The notes below the pieces were generated by a model, which made no database searches, was not told where the DNA came from, and saw nothing but the letters and a program-made list of their open reading frames with translations. The position numbers and the translations under genes are program-made. From Hericium rajendrae (Eukaryota > Basidiomycota > Agaricomycetes > Russulales > Hericiaceae): 64,000 nt of DNA. Shown piece by piece: positions 1 to 9,529 of the stretch; position 1 is the stretch's first letter; every line of letters begins with the position of its first letter. The DNA lies in the NCBI GenBank assembly GCA_033439255.1, contig CM065879.1:1530501-1594500 (forward strand), in the 5' to 3' direction.

Positions 1-814
1 GTGAAGATCGACATCGAGCTCCTGTGCAACAAAAATCAGGCATCACTGCACATTGCCCAGCTCAAATGGGCACCACGATTGCAGCATCATTGAGTACGCT
101 GCAGGATACTTGGTGAAGATGCTCGAATCCAAATCCCAATCCATCGTCAAGCAGCCCCTCGTACTAAGCCTCGCCCTCGTGCTGGGTGAACTCCTCATGA
201 TCACGAAAAGGAAGATGCTGGCAAAATGGTGCATGCTTGGGCGCTGTGATAGGTGTGACTGGCTGACTGAGATGCACTGAGATACCCTAGACCCCGCACC
301 GCTCCTTGGTCGCTTACAGTAGACCACCACGTCGAGTTCTTGCTGCCGGAAAATCAAGGCCCTGCACAGATCCTGATACTTATCCTTCAGATCCATACAC
401 GGTGCTTTCAAACACACCATCTGCTGCTGAGATCTCACCTCATCACATACCCTTGCCTGATCATTAGAAAGGAATGTTGTCTCAAGGGCATAGTCCACGG
501 TGCTTTGAAGTCGGTTACAATGACTCCATGGCACAGAATTCCAGGCGAGCATGTGTACGGTGAATGCTCCACAAAGGAACATCCCATCACCAGAGATGGC
601 ACATGCTTGCAATGTTGCTCCGATTCTGATTCCCGTAGGTGACTTGATTTCTGACAGTGATAATTAGAGTTGTCCGAAGATGCCGAGAACAGTGACAGGT
701 GTGAATCCTGCAAAGCTGTCGGCCGGAATGTCATGTTTCTGAATATAAATTGAAGTCTGATTCTGGGACATTATGCTGTGGTTCATCCTTGTCTGACTCT
801 CGTTCTGCTCTGCC
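1..814. other. Leading region without a convincing gene
   Basis: An open frame of 189 codons lies on the minus strand (43-612) and another of 99 codons at 435-734. Both are rich in Cys, Ser and Arg. Neither shows a domain I recognise, and neither has an obvious splice partner. They may be part of a gene that starts outside the window or a decayed remnant. I would not annotate them as genes on this evidence. Confidence 0.35.
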
Positions 815-3781
815 ATGGCTGAATTGCGTCATTGCGCATTCTGCGATGAAGGAAGACCCTGCTACTGTGTTCAGTTCGCAGACGATGGCACATTGACCTG
901 CAAGAACTGTCATCATCCCCACTACACCCACCCACGTGACTCAGCGATGCCGCCTCCTGCTGCCAGTGTTGCTGCTGACGAGCCGCCCAAATCTCTTGCT
1001 GTGCTTGTGTCGAGCTATGCATCTCAGTTATCTAGCTCCTGTCCAGACACGCCTCCGTCATCGCAGTATCGTGCTAGCGTCAGCGCCGTTGATGTCTTGG
1101 ATAAGGCTCCAACCATTTTATTTACATTTACTGAAAATTCTAAAAAAAAATGGTAAATAGTATATAGATAGTAAATAGATAGTAAATAAACAGTATAAAT
1201 GGTTGGAGAAGTGTTCAAATTATTTGAGTCTAAGCAAGGCTATATCTTAGTCTTTGCAGATACTAATAAGCTCATTTATTACTCAGAATTTAACAATTGA
1301 ATTTCAATAGATTCTAAGCATGCAAAATAGCAAGAGATTTGTATGCAAGATAAGCAATGACTAAAAAGTCTTGATGGTTGTTCTGCTTTGTGTATTAGAG
1401 GAGACTGCTTATCATCTTTTTAGTAACTAAGAAACCATCAATATGATAGATATGAGAATGTTTATATATTAAGGATATATGTAGACTATGAGAAATAAAA
1501 TTGAACAGAACAATATAAACACATTGATAGCAAGCAGATATCACATGTCATAATCAGCAAGAATATAGTGACTCAGAAAATCTTGCTACAATTTGAAATT
1601 GGAGCTCTTACAGTCACTTTGCTTCTCCTAGTGACAAGCATGAGAATGTCTATTAGATTGATCTTACTGCTGAATGTGTCCTGCAATCCAGACTATTAGT
1701 GCTCTTCAGAGTGTTTTTTATGTTCTTGAAATAAATGTGCTTAACAAAACACTAGACCTCTCTATATAAACACTGGAATTACAGAATATAGATGACTTAC
1801 ATGTTGATTTCTGACCATTCTAGCATCTCTTAAGCACTAATAACCAATATCATTTACTCTTTACTTTACTATATATTTTATGTTTTCAAGGCACCCTGTA
1901 AATAAATAGTAAAAAGAAATAGTAAAAACCATTTATACACAGTAAATAAACAAAATAGTTGGAGCCTTAGTCTTGGATGCCCAAAGGGAGACGAACCGCG
2001 GTTTTCGTAGTCGAGACCTGGATTCTTCCTCAAGCTCGGCGGCCTTTATGGCACAGAGGAGTGTGTCGGGTGTTCGCCCATCTATGCATCACAAATCGTC
2101 TTCTGCAACAGTAAATAACCTGCCGTCTTCTTTCAAATTGCATTTCTGACTGGTTATCTCGTTCAACCCAGGCCACGAGTCGGAGGACAAGTCAGAGGAT
2201 TCTGGCATCTGAGATGAAGGATAGAGGTGTGGGCCGGATCTGCTTTATTACCGTGGGGATGGAGCTCCAGACGGTTGACAGCAAATCTAAGGTTAGCACG
2301 TTGTTGAATTGTATCCACTCTTTTTTCGAAATCGGACTGACTGTAATTTTTTTTCCAGGTCCATGAGCCTATGCGGATATGGACACTTATCAGCAATAAG
2401 GCCCCATCTCATAACCTAATCCATGTTGACTATCGTTGGATGGGGCTACAGCTGGATCAATTTCTGGATGGGTCACCTCTCTCTTTTGATCCGAATGCGA
2501 AGGTCGAAGAGTTGGATGCACGTCTTCAGCTCATCAATCCGATGCTCTGGGCCTTTCTCAACAAGCACTATCCTCTTCGCAATCCCCATGCACCTCTCAG
2601 CACAGAACGCCATTGGGAGGTTTTAGGTAGGACTAATCGTGAACTTGTTGTCGGTACAAAAAATGCCCCGACTGGTAAAGATCTCCTCGCTCTCCGGTGG
2701 CCTGCAACGCAGAAGAAATGGTCAGATCGTATCTTATTCATTGGTCAGTTCCTATTCCAGATATGCTACGTGTAACTGACTCAATTTGTCCTAGGAACAC
2801 GTGCTGGGTTCGAGCCTTCAGAATTTTTGGAATGGGTGGAAGAGGAAAAACGGTGTGCTGCTCAAGGTCATGTGAATAAAGGTATCGAGGGCAGGGAAGG
2901 CGATGATACTGAACCTGAAACAAATGGTATGTCGGGTCACATCAAGGTTATCAGGCTCTACCGTGATTGACAACAAACGTACAATCATTAGATCGTGACG
3001 TGCCCTCCAGCAAACGATCAGGAAGCAGGCCTCGCTCGGGCACCATTGAGATATCAAGCGATGATGGCGACAACTCCTCTAAAGTGCCGAGAAAGGATCA
3101 GAAACAGCGATATAGCAAGAAACAGAAAGGTACGAAGTAGCCCGCACTAACCTGATCTTATTATATTGACTCGGCCGTCAAAAACCAGTGGCGTCTACAT
3201 CTATGTCATCTAAGTCTGCACGACCACTTGAGCGAGCGATGAGCAGTCTCGCTGACTTGTCGCTTTCGAGTCCTACGAAGAGGACATCTGACCTGGGGGC
3301 CACACCGGGACTAGCTTCTAGTATTGCAGTGCCAACAATGATAGGAAGTGCTGCCGCTGGTGATGAAGGATCAGTAGTGGGATTCTTTGACTCGAACTTG
3401 CAGATAGACTGGGGCCAGTTACCTGCGGATTTATTCTCTCCTTCCTCGTTCACCCCTCAGGGCACCCTGCCTTCTCCAGAAGGATTCCAGCTTCCTGACC
3501 CGGCGCTTTTGCCAGCGGCCAGTCTCCACCCTGCCACAGGTATCAGCTTCGACGAAAGCCTCAACATTGCAATGCTTAATTCACAACATAACGGCGAACT
3601 CGTTTATCATGATTCGCATACATGGGCTCAAGCCGAGCCAGCTGCTATTCTCCCTCCAACACCTGAGGTCGCGGTATTGCCGGAGATCGGCCCTATTCCA
3701 GACAGTGTTGTCGCTGGACAATCTAACATCATTTTTACCCCGTCCTTCGAAGAGATTCTCCATGGCGAGATTTGGGGTTGA
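815..3781 (+). CDS. Cys/His-headed protein of unknown function, exon 1 interrupted by a transposon
   Basis: Exons that keep frame are 815-1101 joined to 1978-2110, then 2172-2291, 2359-2743, 2795-2926, 2992-3129 and 3189-3781. Read without the transposon, they give a protein of about 595 residues. The start is the ATG at 815. The first 40 residues hold Cys7, 10, 16, 18, 29 and 32 followed by a His-rich stretch ending at His39, which looks like a zinc-binding head. The middle (exons 2-4) is a compact, hydrophobic, possibly globular region. Exons 5-6 are polar, basic and then acidic/Pro-rich, as in a nuclear or regulatory protein. I do not recognise the family. As the DNA stands, the frame runs into the transposon and stops at 1154-1156, so this allele is probably disrupted unless the insert is removed from the RNA. 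Confidence 0.7.
1094..1101. repeat. Left target-site duplication of the MITE-like element
   Basis: GTCTTGGA directly before the element; the identical copy is at 1970-1977 directly after it. Deleting the element plus one copy rejoins the reading frame of the host gene. Confidence 0.9.
1102..1969. mobile_element. 868-bp non-autonomous DNA transposon (MITE-like, 8-bp target duplication)
   Basis: The element begins with TAAGGCTCCAAC and ends with its exact complement GTTGGAGCCTTA. It is flanked on both sides by GTCTTGGA (1094-1101 and 1970-1977), a perfect 8-bp target-site duplication. It is strongly AT-rich against GC-rich surroundings and has no open frame of useful length, so it cannot encode a transposase. 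Near both ends there are repeated AGTAAATA-type subterminal motifs. Near the left end CTCCAACCATTT (1107-1118) has an exact inverted copy at 1197-1208. An 8-bp duplication is typical of the hAT superfamily. It is also known for KDZ-type elements, which are frequent in basidiomycetes, so I leave the superfamily open between these. The perfect ends and duplication indicate a recent insertion. Confidence 0.92.
1970..1977. repeat. Right target-site duplication of the MITE-like element
   Basis: GTCTTGGA directly after the right inverted end, identical to 1094-1101. Confidence 0.9.
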
Positions 3782-4023
3782 TCTCGCCTTGCTATTTATG
3801 TTCCAGAATTTTTTCTGCCGCAATCGTTATTTCTACACTACAATCCTATATGTCCATGCACTACATTATAACCTTCTTAGACGCACTTGAACTACACTAT
3901 CTATCCTGCTTTATTTCGAAATCTGGTGTGTCGGCACTGAGAAACCTGACTGTGAATTATCAGTAGATATTGTAACTTCAGCAGAGACAGCAGCACCGAA
4001 CCACCATACCCATTCCTGCTTTG
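3782..4023. other. Short spacer after the Cys/His-headed gene
   Basis: AT-richer 3' region of the preceding plus-strand gene, facing the 3' end of the coiled-coil remnant. No gene seen. Confidence 0.5.
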
Positions 4024-4663
4024 CATACCGCCCAGGGCCATGACGAGATCAGCTTCACTGCGCGGCCGGGCTGTCGAGTTCAAAAGCTTCTCCGATATGT
4101 TCAACCTCGCTCGCATCTGCACCGCAAGCTCGCGGTTCTTCGCGTGCAGGCATTCGCCATCGTGCTCGCTGCTCGCTGTCTCGTACTCGTCGAATTTCTG
4201 GCGCGCGAGCTCGTCCTTGACCCGCTCGAGGTCGCGATCCAGCCGGTCGACCTTGAGCTGCAGCGAGAAGCACGCGGTTGTGTGGTTCTCACCGAGCTTC
4301 TTCGACTCGGCGCCCTGCACCTAGAACATGCTTTGCAGCGCGTAGAGGTCCGACTCGCGCTGCGCGAGCAGGGCCTGTGTCCGTGCGAGCTCATCACTCA
4401 CGTTCTGCAGCCCGGACTCCTTCGCCTCGAGCGCGTGCCATTCGTGCCGCATATCAGCGTCAAACTGCCGCTTGAGCTTGTCGGCGTTGCATTTTGCGCG
4501 TTCGCGCATCTTGCGGACTTCTCAACGAGGTGTGCACGTACTGTGCGAGCTCTTCTTGTCGCGATAGATCGCAAGACATTGCATTGAGCAAGAGGTCACC
4601 ACGCATCTCGAGCGTGCGCCGAAACATGGTCAATAGGACGCGGCGCCAGCGCCGCAGGTACAT
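4024..4663 (-). pseudogene. Broken coiled-coil gene resembling fungal septation proteins (Usp1/Uds1 type)
   Basis: Read on the minus strand, this stretch gives long heptad-rich helices: a segment around QEELAQYVHTSL, then DKLKRQFDADMRHEWHALEA, then SDELARTQALLAQRESDLYA, then KVDRLDRDLERVKDELARQK. Their order and wording resemble the coiled-coil region of basidiomycete proteins annotated as up-regulated during septation; this is from memory, not from a search. The reading frame is not intact. One shift in frame lies near 4500, between the first two segments, and an in-frame TAG lies at 4321-4323. The family's C-terminal part, beyond about 4024, is missing. I read it as a decayed duplicate of a host gene. 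The alternative, a working gene with unusual short introns, is less likely. Confidence 0.5.
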
Positions 4664-4889
4664 CTAGCCTAGTTATCGGTGCTCCCGTCCTCGTAGGGCG
4701 CACCGGTACTTGTGATCGGGATCGGGAGTGAGAGGCAGGAAGAATTGGTAGAGACTGGCTCACCAAAAGCGTCAGAGTCGAGGATGGAAAGATCGGGGAC
4801 AAAGACGAGGAGTCCGGGCACTTGCCATTGATTTGAACCGTGATCTGTGCGAAAGATGTGAGATACTGAAGATGAGGGTAATAATGTAG

Positions 4890-6150
4890 GTCAATCTGAC
4901 TTATTCTGCCCCGCGACAGCGCGCGGCACGTCTTCATGAAGCCAGCAAGCACGTGTCCTATATTTGGAATCTAATCCACATCCATGAGAATCAGCTCGTG
5001 CTGCATAAGACAGGGAAGAGCAATGGACGCGAATCAAGATATTCGGGTGGCTCATACATCTCTTCCTCTTCGAGGAGGAAACGGTGCGCTTGCAGCACGG
5101 AGAGACACTGCTTGGCGTCGTCAATGAGAATGAAGGTAAGCAGAAAGCATAAAGGGGGCGCACGGTCTCGCAGCGGCACCAGCGCAGGCATCAGTCACCT
5201 AGGAAGAAGAGATTGCCATGCACGCACACTCAGGATCCATGAGGATCTCCTCCGAGGGAATTTGCAGGCGGCACGCAGGATACCAGCTTCGCGTCCAAGG
5301 AGGATAGCAGGCGCAGGTGCTTCGCTGCGTCTGCATCCGGTTCTGGCTACGGCAGCGAGCGCTTGCTGCCATTCGGCGCGTCCTGATTATCTGCGCACGC
5401 GTCCAGTTCGACAGACACGCCGGCGGATGACCCGTCGAGGATCGGTCAAATGCGAGGGAGCTGTCACGCAGGATCGTGAGCGTGCCCGAGATGCCGACAT
5501 AACATTTGGGGTGGGGATACGCACAACGCAGGCGGCGCAGACGACTCGACGAATGCGTCGTAGGGATGCCTGATGATATGAGAACCCGAAGAGGACGTAA
5601 TTTCTTGGGCGGGAGTGGGAGGCGTCTTCTTTCAAGGACGGCGGTCACTCATGGGGTTCAGGCATGACTCCTAGTATTGCAGGCGCGTGAGCGGGGGTTG
5701 GGCGAGAAGCACACGCGCGACGTACCTCGTATGCGAGACACTGGATCGTGGTCGTCCGCTCTTGTAGTGCACACCCCCTCTTTTGTGTCCTCGAGGATGC
5801 TGCACAGCCCATAGGCATGGTCGAACACGCACGTAGGGCAGTCGCGACAGAGAGAACCCCTGCTTCTCACAGTTCCGTCTGCAGCACAGCTCTGCTAGAG
5901 CCTCTGGAGGTGGTACTTGCGCCGATGGCCGCCATTTCGGGGTCACAATGTTCCATCACACGTCGTCGTGTTGCTGACGCTGCGCGCCGACGATGGCACC
6001 GAGGCCCGATGCTTGAAGGAAGGCACTTTAGAGACGGACATGGAGTACGACTTACAAGTTATGATGAAGGCTACGGTAGGCAGCGGCGCCGCGTCACGCT
6101 TAGTCAGCAGCGCTACGACGAGTTGGGACAGAAAGTACTAAGAATCGAAG
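4890..6150 (-). pseudogene. Scattered minus-strand coding remnants, function unknown
   Basis: Several short minus-strand stretches read like protein but sit in different frames with stops between them. Examples are a piece with LLEEEEMYEPPEYLDSRP near 5050, one with SSLDAKLVSCVPPANSLG near 5290, one with YDAFVESSAPPALCVSPP near 5540, and one with CPTCVFDHAYGLCSILED near 5800. They may be exons of one gene or of the same decayed gene as the coiled-coil remnant next to it. I could not join them in a frame-consistent way with good splice sites, so I give no product. Confidence 0.25.
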
Positions 6151-6209
6151 GAAACGGGGATGAGGACGATGGAGATGAAGGGAGGGAAGGGGTATATATA
6201 AGATAGAGG

Positions 6210-6725
6210 CCCTCAAGGAAGGAGGGACTTAGCGAAAACAGAGGAGGAGGGGACGTATACAAAATTTGTGACCTTCCTAATTTGGACGTGTACAGATTTT
6301 ATATATACGAGAGGCGACACGTATGTACAGACCTCCCTACACTTATACAAATTCTTTTTGCGACACTCGGAACGCCATATAGTCCTCGCACGTCAATATG
6401 TCGCAACGTCAATACATTAAGTATACCGTACCACATTATCGACAACATCTGATTTGGGCGCTGGGCGCGCGATGAGTTTGAAGAACAACGTTTGAAGGAT
6501 AACGTCAATGGGCATCCTCGGGTATCCTGATTCCCTGGAAAAGAAAACAAATGTTTGAATATCCGGCCTCTCGAGGCTGAAAGCAAGTGGGAGCAGGTGG
6601 GAGCGGGCGACGAGCAACGGAAGTGAGAAATGACGAAGTCGCACCTGGGTCACGTGCAGCCACCTTGAGGAGGACTTCGAGGAGTTGAGGCTTTCTTTCC
6701 AGCAAGTCAACTCGCTCGAGAGCTA
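6210..6725. other. Spacer upstream of the TCD-type gene
   Basis: No coding frame with protein-like composition. A TATATATA run at about 6191-6200 could serve either strand. The last part holds the promoter region of the plus-strand gene that starts at 6726. Confidence 0.5.
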
Positions 6726-8760
6726 ATGTCTCTGATCGACCTACATTCGCATCGTACTCAGCTTGTATTGACCGCACTCGGAACAGCCGTCGCCACAGCA
6801 TCTGCTGTTTCTCTTTACAACAGGCATGAACGCCGAAAGCGTCGGCACGAACTCGACGAAGACATCCGGCAGCGCCTCTCCGTCTCCGCATCCCTTGCAA
6901 ACAATATACCGCGTGCAAAAAGCCTTCGGTTTCCACCTCCGCCAGATGCAGGTGTAGAAGCCGATGTCTATCTTGCCGAGAAGGGAAAGCAGAAGCAGGC
7001 GGAGGGCGGGTATGACGATGAGCTCATACGCGAGCAGCTCGCCCGCAATTACGCGTTTCTCGGAGAAGAGAGCATGAGCAAGGTGAGGAACGGCAGCGTC
7101 GTCATTGTGGGATGTGGAGGCGTAGGTAGCTGGGCAGCAGTCATGCTTGCGCGATCGTATGTGTCCAGTTCTCCGTCTTCCATAGTGCATGAAATGACTT
7201 GCATGAAGGGGTGTCTCTAAGATTCGTCTCGTCGATTTCGACTATGTCACTTTGTCCTCTCTGAACCGCCACGCGACTGCTACTCTGGCCGATGTTGGGA
7301 TTCCAAAGGTGCAGTGTATAGCCAAGACCCTTGGGCAAATTGCGCCGTTTGTGGAAGTCGATGCAAGAATTGAACTATGGCGAGACGATGATCCCGGAGC
7401 AGCTCTCTTAGAAGGAGTGGACTGGGTCATCGGTAAGATATTCCACATGAGCTGAATCCCTGCACTATTTGACTTCTTGAATTGCAGATGCAATCGATAA
7501 TATCGGTACGAAGGTCGATCTGCTCAAGTACTGTGTCCAAAACAAATTCAGCGTGAGCATATTCATTTCAATATTCTGCCTAGGGGAGATGTATGGACCT
7601 GCGTCGCTGCATGTGCTCATGCAGTCCATTTTGGCTCTGCTGTATATATCACGAGAGCTCCTCGAATCATAAGCGCTTCAGCCCACTTTTGTGGATGACA
7701 TCGTTTGAGACAAGTGAAGAACGGCCCGTCTCAATGTAGTCTTAACCAGCTCCATTCGCATAGTGGCTACTTCGAAACGCTGACGGCCATTCCTCGCAGG
7801 TCTTCTCCTCAATGGGCGCCGGCGCCAAGACCGACCCAACACGCATCCAAATCGCCGACATCTCCCAAACCGTATACGACCCCCTCGCGCGCTCGGTACG
7901 CCAGCGCCTCCGCGCCGCAGGCATCCCATCCACAGACGGCGAGACCAGCATCCCCGTTGTGTACTCTACCGAGGTGCCAGGCGACGTGGCGCTGCTCCCA
8001 CTTCCCGACGAGGAGGTCGCGAAGGGGAAGGTCAGCGAGCTGAGTGCCTTCGAGGACTTCAGGGTGCGGATATTACCTGTGCTGGGTTCGTCGTATTTCG
8101 TGTGCCTGGAATGTGAAGTCATTCATCAACATCTGCATGATAGGCCCGCTTCCGGCGTTATTCGGCCTGCACATCGCCACTTACATCCTCTTCGACCTTG
8201 CCGGCAAGCCCCTCGAACGCCCTCTTCCCGCCGGCTATCGCAAGAAGGTCTACGAGAAGCTCTGGAAAGACCTGCTCAGGCGCGAGGAGCGTATCGCCGG
8301 CACCGTCATCGGGTGCGTCTTTCCACCTATCTCCTTACTTCGCTTGTCACCGACGCTGACCTTCACTCTGTCCAGCAAACTGCCTGTGCCGCCGTCCGAT
8401 ATCGCCGTGCTCTTCGAGGACATCTCGCTCGCGCGCTCCGTCGTCCCGCCGCACGCAGTCTGCGCGCGCCCCGCGCTCGTGCGCTGGGACCTCTCGCGCG
8501 CCTTGACCCTCGAGAACTGCGTCGTCGCCGAGGAATCGGAGGTCCAGGATGCTATGGCCGAGGTCTTCGCCGTCGGCGAGGTGGAAGACGCAAGTGCGCT
8601 TGTGCTCGTGGATGCCCTGGGCGCGGTCGTCAAGCCGAAGAGGAGGGTGAGGAGGCCGGAGGAGGTGTGGGGCAATGCGGTTGCGGAGGCTGCTGAGAGG
8701 CGGTTTCATGAGGCGAAGCGGTTTAGGGTGTGGGCGTTGGAGTCGCGGCCGAGGGCTTAG
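6726..8760 (+). CDS. TCD1: tRNA threonylcarbamoyladenosine dehydratase (TCD/CsdL type)
   Basis: Six exons keep frame: 6726-7156, 7209-7432, 7488-7552, 7800-8085, 8144-8312 and 8376-8760. They encode about 519 residues. The N-terminus has a hydrophobic segment (about residues 12-31) followed by an Arg/Lys cluster, as in the yeast Tcd proteins of the mitochondrial outer membrane. The ThiF/E1-like core follows: the nucleotide-binding loop VIVGCGGVGSWAA, then KIRLVDFDYV and SLNRHA, then VIDAIDN and VFSSMGAGAK. This family is known to activate the N-threonylcarbamoyl group of t6A37 in tRNA with ATP and cyclise it to ct6A. The C-terminal 130 residues are more variable. Yeast has two paralogs (TCD1, TCD2) and I cannot say which one this matches. 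Intron 3 (7553-7799, 247 nt) is several times longer than the others. Confidence 0.9.
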
Positions 8761-9529
8761 AGAGAGGCGAAGATGTGCCGTAGTCAAGTACGCCATCCGA
8801 TCTCAGCTCCAGGGATCCTGCGTACAAATACAGGATACTACGCAGCAGTCTCGGTGCTCAGAGATCTGAAGGCTCTTCGACGCGCCAAGAACTGGTGGAC
8901 GTCGCGTTGCGCGTAGTCAGATCAAGATTTCAGCAAAATAATCTACTTCATAAAGATATGTACGATGAGAATATGTGAGCTACAAGCTACATGTGAATAT
9001 AAGGTCCGTGACGGCCCGCGAGGTCTGCAAGATCCTCGATGCTAAACGATACAGTCGATGCGATACAGGAGAAAGAGAAAGAAACAGATAAACAGATAAA
9101 CAAAAGCGCGACACGTCGGGAGTCCAAAGAGAACCCGTCCAAAACTTCTTCGTATCCTGAGGTCAGCGGGTGACCAGTAGGCGTCGGAGAGTTTGGCGGG
9201 ATCGTCTTCGAACAGGGGCGACTGGCCTGAGAAGGCCGGTCGTGGTCACTCGACTGTCGCAGTTTATGCAGGCAGGAGGGCCGGACGTGTCGAGCGAGGT
9301 GGTGAGATGATGAGACAGTTGGGTGACAGGAGCGAAGTGCTCTACCGTCGGCAGGCATAGAGTAAGATAAGTAAAGGAGGAAAAGGTAGGCGTCAGGTCA
9401 TTGTCGGTCACGCTACGCGCAGAAGTTCATGTTCAGGTGTTGGTCATCGAGCTAGAGATTGAAAGGTAAGCACTCCTGTTGCATGCAAGAACACAACACT
9501 CGCCTTTCGATATACGGTGCAAAGACAGA
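8761..9529. other. Convergent intergenic region
   Basis: 3' flanks of the plus-strand TCD-type gene and the minus-strand membrane protein. Only short shadow frames; no gene or structured RNA seen. Confidence 0.5.

Noticed and set aside
4021-4587. Plus-strand open frame of 188 codons rich in Leu and Arg
   Set aside because: Antisense shadow of the broken coiled-coil gene.
6191-6200. TATATATA run as a promoter
   Set aside because: No intact gene starts at a suitable distance on either strand, so a function cannot be supported.
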